From positions 1 to 25,471 of the forward strand of contig CAZCTM010000027.1 of assembly GCA_964501925.1 (NCBI GenBank): a stretch of DNA of 25,471 nt, given 5' to 3'. The notes under the pieces are model-generated. The model was not told where the DNA came from and did no database searches. It saw only the letters and a list, made by a program, of their open reading frames with translations. This document shows positions 7,495 to 15,848 of this stretch, in pieces. Every line of letters begins with the position of its first letter. Positions within the stretch are counted from its first letter, which is position 1. The translations under genes and the position numbers were made by a program. This DNA comes from CAYLYU01 sp964501925 (GTDB lineage Bacteria; Pseudomonadota; Zetaproteobacteria; Mariprofundales; Mariprofundaceae).

Positions 7495-9298
7495 CCCCGC
7501 CTAACGGCACCGCATTCTTCGTTACCGTGCCGCTGATCGTGAAGGTGGGTGTCGCTATTCCGCTTACGATGAGTGAAAAATTCTGTGATCCGCCCTGCAG
7601 CGTGCCTTTATGCGTAATATTGATGGTATAGGTGCGGCCAGCAACAGGGGCGGCAATGACAATCTGTTCAACGTTATCCCTGCTGTTATCTCCGGTGGAT
7701 GCCGCCAATGATGGGTTCAACGGATCCAGAATCCATGGAAAGTGAGTCACGCCATTGCCCGTGACGCGCAGGTCCAGATCATTGACCAGCATCTTCGTGG
7801 CCGGATCCAGCGAAGGCGGCGGCGGCGTGCCCGCCGGATCGGTCCAGACGATGGTGACCTTCAGGGGCACAGCCCCGGAGGCGACGACCGGAATGGCCTG
7901 ATTCACGCCGTTCACAAGTGTAAGCTCGCTGATCATCGAGCTTGATCCATCGTTTGAAATGACGTTGGCCGCCGTCCGCGTGTTCAGCAATCCCCAGCCG
8001 AACTGGTAATCCGGACCATTGGCAGGTCCCGCCTCATCCGCCGTATGAATCACCAGCGCCTTGAGCGTGGCCGCGCGCATGGAGTTGCCGGCATGCGTGT
8101 TCTGGTAGTGCTGCTGCAGCAGGGCCAGGGATCCGGTTGTGTTCGGGGAGGACATCGAGGTACCCGAGAAATTGGCATAGGCATTATTGGCGGTTCCTAT
8201 TGAGGAGTAAAGCAATACACCATTGGCTACGATATCCGGCTTGATGCGGCCGTCATCCGTGGGCCCCCAGCCACTGAAACTGCTCATGACCACATTGCCG
8301 GGCACGGAATAACCGGCCGGGATATCATCCACGGCACCGATGGTCAGGATGTTCTTGGCTGTCCCGGCATAGGGAATGCAGTCATATCCGGCAGGGGCGC
8401 AGTCGGCATTCCGTGTGGCAGTAGACAGCACCCAACTGAGTCCGTTCCAGACCCAGTGCTGGGTTCCAGGGGCGGGACCGGTATCATTACGGTCATTGCC
8501 GGCCGACTTGATGATCAGATAATAGGGGGCGTTGAAGGCGATCTGGTCCCATGCCTGGGCCCCGACACTGTAGAAGCCGAAGCCGTAATCCTCAACGGGA
8601 CTGATAGTTGTGTCTCCAAACCATGCCCATCGACCATCGTTAAAATAGTTAAACCGCCAACCGGTGATGCTTCCATAGGAATGATTTGAGACCAGAAGAC
8701 CGGCAGCGGCGGCAGCGGCCATTTCCGCATTATCATTGTTCCAATCATACGCGTTCAGTGATGCCTGATAGGCCATGCCTTGCGCGGCTGCCTGCACGCC
8801 GGATGCAATCAGGGTACCGGCGACATGGGTGGCGTGGTCAATAACGGTGGTCGCACCATCCACCTGGGTGACCCTGCCCGTTAGCTCCTGATGCGTGCCC
8901 AGGACGGCACCGCCATCCCATTCGCCTACCGTCATGCCGCTACCTGTGAGATTCAGGCCCGCCAGGCCTCCGGGCCAGACATCATCCGTGGAAACGGTCT
9001 TCGCCGCGTTCAGGTTCTCCGTCTGGTAGTACATGGGCATGCCGTTGGGTGCAAGCCTTTGCAATTCCATGACGGTTCCGTCCGGCTGTTCCGTTCTGAT
9101 GGGCAGCCCCAATAACTGAGCCTGCTGAACCGCCTGCGCCCTGTCAGCGAGGAACTGCTGCTCGAACTGGCGGGAAATTTGCTGCAACTGGACCCGGTTG
9201 GTTGCCGCAAGAACCTGATCCTGCGCCCACGCAGAACCGGCTGACATCAATAACACAATGATAACTAACCGAATCAGGTTCTTCACTAATCGGATCAT
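7495..9298 (-). CDS. Secreted S8 (subtilisin-like) serine peptidase, C-terminus lost in gap
   Basis: Exported subtilase; about 600 residues are visible before the gap. Residues 1-25 are a signal peptide (basic start, hydrophobic core, cut after AWA). A propeptide-like stretch rich in Gln and Ala follows to about residue 100. The catalytic triad is visible: Asp128 in VGEWDGG, His158 in HATHVAGTL and Ser381 in SGTSMSSP, with the oxyanion Asn in SAGNDRND. After the catalytic domain comes a beta-rich module (VNDLDLRVTG to NFSLIVSG) of the P-domain or jelly-roll type, then the start of a further repeat domain (TFTISGTVTKNAVPLGG) where the gap begins. A GGGGA ribosome site precedes the ATG by 7 bp. 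Likely extracellular or surface protein degradation; the substrate is unknown. Confidence 0.9.
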
Positions 9299-9469
9299 AA
9301 CAATTTCCCCTAGAAAATATATCTGTGGTTCATTTTAGCAGAGTTCGGTCATTAACAGGATGAAACGTTCCAACCATACCAGAAAGGAATTCTCTACCAC
9401 AGCAATCGTATAGCCAGAAGCCTGGCAAATAACTTGCAGATACATGAATGATTACCCAGCCTTGAAGGC

Positions 9470-10642
9470 ATGAACAAATCCCTTGTCATTGTAGCGGATG
9501 CCCATATCTGGGGGGTTGAGTCGGCGTTTGCCAGTTTCCCGGGTTATGAAATCGACCTTCGAATCGTGGAAAACAGGGATATTACGCCTGAAATCGTCCG
9601 TGACGCGGACATTCTTCTCACCCGATCATCCACGCTGGTGGATGCCGCGCTGCTGGAAGGCTCAAGGGTGCGCTTTGCCGGCACCGCCACCATCGGTGAC
9701 GATCATTACGACAAGGCCTACCTGAAATCCAGGGGCATCAGCTTTGCCAATGCCGCCGGATCGTCCACGGGCTCCGTGATTGAATACATGATTGGCGCCC
9801 TGCTCGAGTTGCATGACATGGGCATGATTCATATTCCCGAAACAAGGATGGGCATTATCGGCGCGGGACGTATCGGCGGCAGATTCGAAAGGATATGTCG
9901 AACTCTTGGAATGGACGTGTTCATCAACGACCCTCCAAGGGCCAGAAGGGAAGGAAACACGGGATTCAGCTCCCTGGAAGAGGTGCTTGAATGCGCCGAT
10001 GTCATCAGCCTCCATACACCTCTCACAAGAGATGGAAGTGACCCAACCTTCCACCTGATTGATGCGGACGTCCTTGAACGTTTCCAGGGTTCCGGGCTGA
10101 TCAATGCCGGTCGTGGCGCCTGCGTTGATAACGATGCCCTGATCGACTGGCTGGATTCGAATCAAGGGCATTTTGCCGTTCTCGATTGCTGGGAAGGGGA
10201 ACCGGAGATTTCTCAACGGCTGCTGAGGCACCCCGGCGTGGTGCTGGCAACTCCCCATATCGCGGGTCACTCACTGGACGGCAAGGCCGCCAACACCCAG
10301 TTTGTTCATGACGCCCTGTGCAGATTTCTTGGTGTGAAACGTTCATGGAACATGAACGATCACCTGCCTCCCGCAGACGATCAGCCGCTGCTTGTCGAAA
10401 ACCACGAAAACGTCTGGGCCGGCTTGCGGAACGCTGTGATCCGGCTTTATGACATCAGGGCGGATCATGAGCGCCTGAAGGCGTGCACAAAACTTCATGG
10501 GGAAAGGATGGCCTGGGCCTTCACGGAGATGAGAAGACACTATCCGGTACGCAGGGCCTGGCATACCAGGAGCGTTCACTTTGTCAAACCTGCGCCGGAG
10601 CTTGTATCACTGGCCTCTGGCATAGGCCTGAGGGTCGTGTAG
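9470..10642 (+). CDS. pdxB: 4-phosphoerythronate dehydrogenase
   Basis: NAD-dependent D-2-hydroxyacid dehydrogenase of 390 residues that oxidises 4-phospho-D-erythronate in the DXP-dependent pathway to pyridoxal phosphate. The PdxB-like N-terminal lid segment VRFAGTATIGDDHYD is present, the Rossmann glycine motif is GIIGAGRIGG at residues 128-137, and the catalytic stretches INAGRGACVDNDAL and TPHIAGHSLDGK follow. The C-terminal 100 residues after the catalytic domain match the extra dimerisation domain that sets PdxB apart from other family members. Only 12 bp separate it from orn, so the two are probably one transcript. GhrA/SerA-like enzymes are the alternative, but the N-terminal motif and tail favour PdxB. 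Confidence 0.88.
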   Translation: MNKSLVIVADAHIWGVESAFASFPGYEIDLRIVENRDITPEIVRDADILLTRSSTLVDAALLEGSRVRFAGTATIGDDHYDKAYLKSRGISFANAAGSSTGSVIEYMIGALLELHDMGMIHIPETRMGIIGAGRIGGRFERICRTLGMDVFINDPPRARREGNTGFSSLEEVLECADVISLHTPLTRDGSDPTFHLIDADVLERFQGSGLINAGRGACVDNDALIDWLDSNQGHFAVLDCWEGEPEISQRLLRHPGVVLATPHIAGHSLDGKAANTQFVHDALCRFLGVKRSWNMNDHLPPADDQPLLVENHENVWAGLRNAVIRLYDIRADHERLKACTKLHGERMAWAFTEMRRHYPVRRAWHTRSVHFVKPAPELVSLASGIGLRVV

Positions 10643-10654
10643 ATTGTACCGGTC

Positions 10655-11188
10655 ATGAACAGAGCAAGCCTTGTCTGGATGGACCTTGAAATGACCGGAC
10701 TGAACCCTGATACGGATCAGATTCTGGAAATCGCCACCGTCATCACCACAAACAACCTGGATATTGTCGCCGAAGGTCCGAACATCGCCATTCATTATCC
10801 CGAGGATGTCCTGGCTGGAATGGATGAGTGGTGCCAGAGGCATCATTCGGCATCCGGCCTGATCGATCGGGTCCTGCATTCAGACATCTCGCTGGCCCAG
10901 GCCGAGACCGAAACACTGGAATTCATCCGGGCCTATGTGCCGGAAGGAAAATCGCCCCTGTGCGGAAACTCCATTTATCAGGACCGGCGTTTCCTGTACC
11001 GGCATATGCCCACGCTGGAATCCTATCTGCACTATCGCATCATCGATGTAAGCACGATCAAGGAAGTGGTGCACCGATGGTATGAAGACGTGCAACTGCC
11101 GCCCAAGGAGGAAACCCATCTGGCGCGCAAGGATATCCATGAATCCATAGAGGAACTCAGGTTTTACCGTCAGCGATACTTCCGATAG
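10655..11188 (+). CDS. orn: Oligoribonuclease
   Basis: DEDDh 3'-5' exoribonuclease of 177 residues that degrades the di- and oligoribonucleotides left by RNA decay. Exo I is visible as WMDLEMTGL (Asp10 and Glu12), and Exo III as HLARKDIHESIEELRFY with His155 and Asp160. The length is close to the usual 180 residues. It starts 12 bp after pdxB with only a weak ribosome site, so translational coupling is likely. Two hairpin-plus-T-run structures follow within 165 bp. Confidence 0.95.
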   Translation: MNRASLVWMDLEMTGLNPDTDQILEIATVITTNNLDIVAEGPNIAIHYPEDVLAGMDEWCQRHHSASGLIDRVLHSDISLAQAETETLEFIRAYVPEGKSPLCGNSIYQDRRFLYRHMPTLESYLHYRIIDVSTIKEVVHRWYEDVQLPPKEETHLARKDIHESIEELRFYRQRYFR

Positions 11189-11223
11189 CATATCGGTATC
11201 AAACATGAACAAGTTTTCATGTT
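11182..11223 (+). repeat. Two short inverted repeats after orn
   Basis: CCGATA (11182-11187) and TATCGG (11191-11196) flank the orn stop codon, and AACATGAA (11202-11209) pairs exactly with TTCATGTT (11216-11223). Neither is followed by a T-run, so they look like mRNA 3'-end stabilising hairpins rather than terminators. The rest of the 333-bp interval to 11521 holds the two terminators listed next and no gene I can support. Confidence 0.4.
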
Positions 11224-11274
11224 GTCCTCACTTTCCAGTCATTATCCATCGAATATAGTCCCTTACATTCAGTT

Positions 11275-11326
11275 AGATGCCGGGCCCCTCCCCTCCCTCC
11301 TCCCTCCCCTCCCGGCATCTGTTTTT
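11275..11326 (+). terminator. Terminator-like hairpin with a 26-nt all-pyrimidine loop
   Basis: AGATGCCGGG (11275-11284) pairs exactly with CCCGGCATCT (11311-11320) and is followed by GTTTTT, the layout of a rho-independent terminator for pdxB-orn. The loop (11285-11310) consists only of C and T. On the minus strand the loop and adjoining C-run become G-runs of 3, 4, 3, 2, 3, 4 and 4 separated by single A residues, a strong G-quadruplex candidate. Confidence 0.7.
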
Positions 11327-11328
11327 CG

Positions 11329-11353
11329 CCCCGGCCCGCGGCCGGGGTTTTTT
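11329..11353 (+). terminator. Strong rho-independent terminator
   Basis: CCCCGGCC (11329-11336), a 3-nt loop CGC, then GGCCGGGG (11340-11347) and six T residues. This is the second of two tandem terminators after orn and isolates the OmpA-family gene from read-through. Confidence 0.9.
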
Positions 11354-11521
11354 CATTCCGCATTTCCAAATCCCGCACCGGGGTGACAACGCTCACATCC
11401 ATTCGCTAAGACAGCATCAAACATATGGCGCTCAACCGCGGGACGGCGGCATTTGCCGTTCCATCAAGTGCCTGATCCGGGACAGAAGGGTTGAAAAACG
11501 AAGGCATGAGGGAAAGACGAT

Positions 11522-13000
11522 ATGCGATCATTTTATCCATTTAGGCTGCTTGGTCCGGCCCTGCTTGTTCTGCTTGCAGGCGCAAGTTACGGCCTTGCCG
11601 CGGACAACCAGCCCCTGAACGAACAGGTGGCGTCACTGATGAGCGAGGCCGAGCAGTTGCGGGCCCCTGAATTCTCACCGTCCAACTATTCGAAAGCCGT
11701 TTCAGCCCGCTCGGAAGGAGCGCTTGGGAAGGCAAGGAAATACGCCCGCCGGGCCATTCTGATCTCGCAGAAGGTGAGTCTCGAGTATCGGGACATGCTT
11801 GAAGCCAGGGACAGGATGCAGCTGACCCAGGCGATAAATTACCGCGCGGACCTGGTCAGGCGAGCCGAAAAACACTTTAAAGATGTCATCAATGCCATTG
11901 AGAACGGTCAGGATCAGAAGGCCAGACGCGGTGCCAGAATCGCCCTGCAGGAGTTGTACGCGGCATCCGTGGTTGCCGCGCGCGAACAGATTATCCGGCC
12001 ATTGAGCAAATCCATCGCGGCCTCACGCAAGGTTTCGGCGCGCAAATATGCGCCCGGGGCCCTTGACAGCGCCCTTGATGCGCAAAGAAGAGCTGAAAAG
12101 ATCATCAGGGAAGATCCGGGCGCCATGGTCAAGGCGCGCAACATTGCCCGGAAGGGGGAGGAACAGGCCAGACGCGCCGCCCGGATCGGCGCCCTTGGCA
12201 CCCTGCTCAGACGCAATCCGTCGGAACTCGAGGGATGGCTGGCGGCCGAAGATGGGCGCATGATGGCCATCGCCAGGGCTCTGGGCATCCAGTTGCCCTC
12301 GGAACAGGAACCGGAGGAACAGCTCGCGGCGATTGAAAACGCCATACTTGATATCAGGCAGGCTCATGCCGCCCAGATGCGGGACGCGGAACAGCAGATC
12401 ACCGAGCTCAGCGGCAAACTGGCGAAATATGAAGGCGAGCTTGCAGTCATGCAGGATCTGCAGCGCCAGTATCAGGCGGAACTCTCGGGAATGCAGGAAC
12501 TGCAGCAGAAATATGAAGGTGAACTCTCCGACATGGAGGAGCTTCGCCACAAGCTGCAACTCAGACGCGAAGCCGAGGCCAAAATCAAGCGGATCGCCTC
12601 GCTGTTTGACCCCGAAAAAACAGAAATACTCCTGACGCCTGACGCGGATGTGATATTGCGTATGAAAGGGATGAACTTCAGAAGCGGCAGTGCCGTCATT
12701 CCGCCGCAATCGTATGAACTTCTCGATCAGGTTGTGCAGGCCATCGCCATCTTCCCGGATCGTCCCGTTCGCATCGAAGGACACACCGACTACATCGGCA
12801 CCAGTGACTATAACCTGAACCTCTCGGAGCGGCGCGCCGAGTCCGTCCGGGAATACATTACAAGTGTGGTTGAAGATCACGCACCTGAGATCACGGCTGT
12901 CGGCTACGGCGAGGACAGACCTGTCGCCAACAATGAAACTGCCGAGGCAAGAAAGAAGAATCGAAGGATCGACATTGTCCTGCTGGTTCCAGGGAAATAG
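11522..13000 (+). CDS. OmpA-family cell-envelope protein with DUF4398-like N-terminus and coiled coil
   Basis: Exported envelope protein of 492 residues. A signal peptide covers about residues 1-27 (cut after LAA). The N-terminal Ala/Arg-rich helices (EQLRAPEFSPSNYSKAVSA) resemble the DUF4398 family. A long coiled coil follows, with three tandem 14-residue units at residues 303-344 (YEGELAVMQDLQRQ and two variants). The C-terminal 120 residues are an OmpA peptidoglycan-binding domain: FRSGSAVIPPQ, IEGHTDYIGTSDYN, LSERRAESV and NRRIDIVLL. No beta-barrel is evident, so the protein probably reaches from the periplasmic peptidoglycan inward or to partners through the coil. GAGGGA lies upstream of the ATG. 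It is transcribed alone after the tandem terminators. Confidence 0.85.
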   Translation: MRSFYPFRLLGPALLVLLAGASYGLAADNQPLNEQVASLMSEAEQLRAPEFSPSNYSKAVSARSEGALGKARKYARRAILISQKVSLEYRDMLEARDRMQLTQAINYRADLVRRAEKHFKDVINAIENGQDQKARRGARIALQELYAASVVAAREQIIRPLSKSIAASRKVSARKYAPGALDSALDAQRRAEKIIREDPGAMVKARNIARKGEEQARRAARIGALGTLLRRNPSELEGWLAAEDGRMMAIARALGIQLPSEQEPEEQLAAIENAILDIRQAHAAQMRDAEQQITELSGKLAKYEGELAVMQDLQRQYQAELSGMQELQQKYEGELSDMEELRHKLQLRREAEAKIKRIASLFDPEKTEILLTPDADVILRMKGMNFRSGSAVIPPQSYELLDQVVQAIAIFPDRPVRIEGHTDYIGTSDYNLNLSERRAESVREYITSVVEDHAPEITAVGYGEDRPVANNETAEARKKNRRIDIVLLVPGK

Positions 13001-13076
13001 ATCGGACCCCGGGACTGGCAGGAGATGGGTTGCTTGACTATGATGAAGGTAGGATCCCGCATCAAAGGAGGCAAGG

Positions 13077-13289
13077 ATGTTCCTGAAGAACGCACAAACC
13101 GGTGATTTGACCGAGGTTCTTGATCTCAAGGCCCTGTTTGATCCCACGGAAGAAAATGTAACGGTGAAATATCAGGCGGGGGAGGAAGTCGGTGATCCGG
13201 TCAGCGTAGCCAAGGCCGAACTGGTATTCCCTTCCGGTGAATCCCTACCCCGTTGCTGGCTGGATCCGCACTACAGGGTGCATTTCTGA
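13077..13289 (+). CDS. Small conserved-looking protein, 70 residues
   Basis: Soluble protein of 70 residues with no signal peptide or membrane segment. The ATG has an excellent AAAGGAGG site 5 bp upstream, and the composition is protein-like with a distinctive end (ELVFPSGESLPRCWLDPHYR). I recall similar short uncharacterised proteins in gammaproteobacteria but cannot name a function. It stands alone between the OmpA gene and tRNA-Phe. Confidence 0.7.
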   Translation: MFLKNAQTGDLTEVLDLKALFDPTEENVTVKYQAGEEVGDPVSVAKAELVFPSGESLPRCWLDPHYRVHF

Positions 13290-13319
13290 TTCGTTCAACG
13301 GATCATCATCAGGAATGAA

Positions 13320-13359
13320 GGCACCGGCATGCCTCCGGTTTCCGGAGGCTTATCGTGCC
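13320..13359 (+). terminator. Nested hairpin after the 70-residue gene
   Basis: GCCTCCGG (13331-13338), loop TTT, CCGGAGGC (13342-13349), enclosed by an outer GGCAC (13320-13324) / GTGCC (13355-13359) pairing. There is no long T-run, so it may be a weak terminator or an mRNA-end stabiliser. Confidence 0.4.
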
Positions 13360-13406
13360 GGGAGGACGGATTTTCGTATTGCATTCGAGAAATGACATGA
13401 AAGTTA

Positions 13407-13435
13407 TTGCATCCGCTCATTGATCCAAGTATAAA
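13407..13435 (+). promoter_or_regulatory. Sigma-70 promoter of tRNA-Phe
   Basis: A -35 box TTGCAT (13407-13412) and a -10 box TATAAA (13430-13435) are spaced by exactly 17 bp, 20 bp before the tRNA. The GC-rich discriminator after the -10 box (CCGCG) is typical of stringently controlled stable-RNA promoters. Confidence 0.75.
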
Positions 13436-13454
13436 CCGCGCTCGCCCATCTCAA

Positions 13455-13530
<76 letters not shown>

Positions 13531-13552
13531 TCTTTTCCGGATCTATAAGGCT

Positions 13553-14404
13553 TTACTCGGAAGACTGCAGGGGGACAAACGCCGGTTCCTCACCGGTCGA
13601 ATCAGCCGGAGTATCACCATCGGCATCATCTTCAAAGTCATCATCCTCAAAGTCATCTTCCCCAAGATCCTGCTCAGGCGGATTGCCGTCATAGATCAGG
13701 AAGGTGCGATGCTGCGTCCATGCCTCACGGGTGAAAATGTAGGGATCAAGGGCCATCTCGTTGACAAAGCGGATGGCATTCTCCGCCCGTGAGCGCTCAT
13801 CAATCACCTTGAGAACGGTGATGGGGATGGTCACATAGGCATTGAGATAAAAGGCCGCGTAGAACAAACCATTGGTCACCGTGCTTACCGCGAGGTCGGG
13901 GGTGTCCCGCACCGTGTTTGGACCAAGCAAGGGATAGATCAGATAAGCACCCTGAGAGGCTCCCCAGACACCCAGTGTCTGGCCGAAATCCTCCTCATGC
14001 TTTTTCAGGCCCATGCCGGAGGCGACATCGAACAGGCCGCCGACACCAAAGGTTGTATTGACAATGAACCGACCAAGATCCGAAAAACCCTGCCTGCCCT
14101 TGCCCTGAAGGAAATCATTCAGGAAGGTGTTGGGATAGGCAATGTTGTCAAAAAAGTTGGATACGGATGTTCGAACGGGTTTGGGTGTGACGTAGATATA
14201 TCCATCCGACAGGGGTTTGAGGGCCACCTTGTCAACAACATCGTTGAAACTGTAAAAACCTCGGTTCATTTTCTCCAGCGGATCATACGCCTCACCAGGA
14301 TCTGATGAGCTTGCGCATCCGTTCAACAGGAAGACGAGACAAACAACCAGCAAGCTGCGACAAGCAGCCGGAATATTGCCCCAGTCGCCAGAAAACCGAA
14401 CCAT
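13553..14404 (-). CDS. mlaA: MlaA/VacJ outer-membrane lipoprotein
   Basis: Lipoprotein of 283 residues that acts in retrograde phospholipid transport, removing misplaced phospholipids from the outer leaflet of the outer membrane and passing them to MlaC. The lipobox LNGC puts the acylated cysteine at residue 30. The family motif YDPLEKMNRGFYSFND follows, then PNTFLNDFLQGK, GRFIVNTTFGVGGLFD, EEDFGQTLGVWG and YPLLGPNTVRD. The C-terminus carries an extra acidic tail (DDFEDDDFEDDADGD) not needed for the core and partly built from a 15-bp tandem repeat. An AGGAGG site sits 4 bp before the ATG. No other mla genes are nearby; it is a single gene convergent with tRNA-Phe. Confidence 0.93.
   Translation of the reverse strand: MVRFSGDWGNIPAACRSLLVVCLVFLLNGCASSSDPGEAYDPLEKMNRGFYSFNDVVDKVALKPLSDGYIYVTPKPVRTSVSNFFDNIAYPNTFLNDFLQGKGRQGFSDLGRFIVNTTFGVGGLFDVASGMGLKKHEEDFGQTLGVWGASQGAYLIYPLLGPNTVRDTPDLAVSTVTNGLFYAAFYLNAYVTIPITVLKVIDERSRAENAIRFVNEMALDPYIFTREAWTQHRTFLIYDGNPPEQDLGEDDFEDDDFEDDADGDTPADSTGEEPAFVPLQSSE
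13632..13661 (-). repeat. Two 15-bp tandem repeats in the acidic tail of mlaA
   Basis: The units at 13632-13646 and 13647-13661 both begin TCAAAGTCATC on the plus strand and differ at one base. They encode the repeated acidic phrase around DDFED near the MlaA C-terminus. Confidence 0.6.
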
Positions 14405-14533
14405 GTCACCTCCTCTCCGGGAAAAAGCGCATTCTGCATAGAATCATCATCAGTGCCAGATGCTATGCAAAAATCAGCCTAATTCTGGAAAGTCGGGATT
14501 TATTCTTGCCTGTCCTGGCGCTATAAGGTGGTC

Positions 14534-15466
14534 ATGTTTCGCTGGATCACCCGTCACATGGCCGTGCTGACCTTCATCTCGGCCATGGCTGCCTATCTGC
14601 ATCCACCATGGTTTCTCATCTTCAAGGACTCCTTCCTGTGGTTCTTTGCCGCAACCATGTTTGCCCTGGGGACCGTTCTCGACCATGAAGAGGCCAGAGA
14701 TACCCTTTCTCAACCTCTTCGCGTCCTGCAGGGGGTTGTCTGTCAGTATCTGATTATGCCGTTGCTTGGCTTTGCCGCTGCAACGGTGACCCTTTCCATG
14801 GGTTATGCGCCGGAGTTGGCGCTCGGGTTCATTATTGTGGGATGCGCACCGGGGGCCATGGCAAGCAATGTCATCACCTACCTTGCCGGTGGAGCCGTCG
14901 CCTTCTCCATTGCCATGACCGTGCTGGCGACACTCATCTCTCCAGTGATCACCCCCGCACTGGTCAGATTGTTGGGAGGCGTTTTTCTGGACATTCCTTT
15001 CTGGCCCATGATGTGGACCATTCTGATCACGGTTGTTCTGCCTCTCGCACTGGGCATCTTTACCCGATTCCATTTGGGTCACCTGACTGAAAAGGCGGAG
15101 GCAATTGCGCCCGGTATAGCCACGATCTCGATTATCATCATCTGCAGCTATGCGGTGGCGGCGAACCACGACCGAATCGCAAGCATGGCCGGCCTCGTAT
15201 TTGGTCTGGTGATATTGCTCAACGCGCTGGGTTACGTCGCCGGCTGGCTGGCCGGCGGCCTGCTTGGATTTGACCTGAGCCATCGCATCACCATCGCCAT
15301 TGAAATCGGCATGCAGAACGCGGGCCTTGGTGTCGCCCTGGCATTGAAGCACTTCACACCCGAGACCGCCCTTCCCGGCGCCCTGTTCGCCGTGTGGTGC
15401 ATCATGACCGCCGCAGGTTTCAGCCGTTATCTCCAGCGAAAAAGGGTTTCCGTCGCCGCAGTATGA
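14534..15466 (+). CDS. Bile acid:sodium symporter (BASS/SBF) family transporter
   Basis: Inner-membrane transporter of 310 residues with about nine or ten hydrophobic helices. Family hallmarks are visible: GTVLDHEEARDTLSQP after the second helix, the conserved VGCAPGAMASNVITYLAGG crossover motif of the sodium-binding region, and EIGMQNAGLGVALA in the C-terminal half. Members import organic anions such as bile acids, keto acids or other carboxylates with sodium; the substrate here is unknown. I chose ATG 14534, which has AAGG 5 bp upstream, over a GTG at 14528. Its stop overlaps the next start as ATGA. Confidence 0.88.
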   Translation: MFRWITRHMAVLTFISAMAAYLHPPWFLIFKDSFLWFFAATMFALGTVLDHEEARDTLSQPLRVLQGVVCQYLIMPLLGFAAATVTLSMGYAPELALGFIIVGCAPGAMASNVITYLAGGAVAFSIAMTVLATLISPVITPALVRLLGGVFLDIPFWPMMWTILITVVLPLALGIFTRFHLGHLTEKAEAIAPGIATISIIIICSYAVAANHDRIASMAGLVFGLVILLNALGYVAGWLAGGLLGFDLSHRITIAIEIGMQNAGLGVALALKHFTPETALPGALFAVWCIMTAAGFSRYLQRKRVSVAAV

Positions 15467-15831
15467 TCCCATCCCATTGGCGCGATATCCTTCTGCTCGT
15501 TGCCTACTGCGGGCTGATCTTCTGGCTTTCCGACCAGCCGGCCTTGCCTGTTCCGTCACTTCTCCCGCATCAGGACAAGTTTGCACATGCGGCACTGTTC
15601 GCTCTTCTCGGCTGGCTTAGCTGGCAGGCATTTGGACACTGGCTGCGCGAAGAGATTCCCCTCTTCCTGGCCAGTCTTGCTTTTTCAGCCCTGTATGGAT
15701 TGAGTGATGAGTGGCATCAATCCTTTGTTCCCGGCAGAACCATGGATCTCCTGGACTGGCTCGCCGACCTCGCAGGTATTCTGATGATGCTCCTCTGGAT
15801 ACGATGGAAAAATGCGGCCGTCAGCGAATAG
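15463..15831 (+). CDS. VanZ-like family membrane protein
   Basis: Membrane protein of 122 residues with four predicted helices. It shows the VanZ-like pattern: a first helix ending FWLSDQPALPVP, then DKFAHAALFALLGWLSW, ALYGLSDEWHQSFVPGRTMDLLDWLADLAGI and a last helix. VanZ relatives are linked to teicoplanin tolerance in Gram-positives, but their biochemical role in proteobacteria is undefined. The ATG overlaps the stop of the BASS gene by 4 bp (ATGA), so the two are translated together. An upstream in-frame ATG at 15394 is unlikely because it lies inside the BASS coding sequence. Confidence 0.85.
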   Translation: MIPSHWRDILLLVAYCGLIFWLSDQPALPVPSLLPHQDKFAHAALFALLGWLSWQAFGHWLREEIPLFLASLAFSALYGLSDEWHQSFVPGRTMDLLDWLADLAGILMMLLWIRWKNAAVSE

Positions 15832-15848
15832 GGTCTAAACCCTGGCAC

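Noticed and set aside
12023..13147. A 374-codon open frame on the minus strand
   Set aside because: It lies antisense to the OmpA-family gene, which has a signal peptide and a recognisable domain; the antisense product has none.
15394..15462. Upstream start for the VanZ-like gene
   Set aside because: It would lie inside the BASS coding region; the ATGA overlap at 15463 gives a normal first helix.
14474..15595. A 373-codon open frame on the minus strand
   Set aside because: It is antisense to the BASS transporter gene, rich in His, Gln, Asp and Gly, with no domain. It is a shadow of a GC-rich membrane-protein gene.
15830..15843. AGGGT-CTAA-ACCCT hairpin between the VanZ-like gene and citrate synthase
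   Set aside because: The stem is only 5 bp with no T-run, too weak to call a terminator between these convergent genes.
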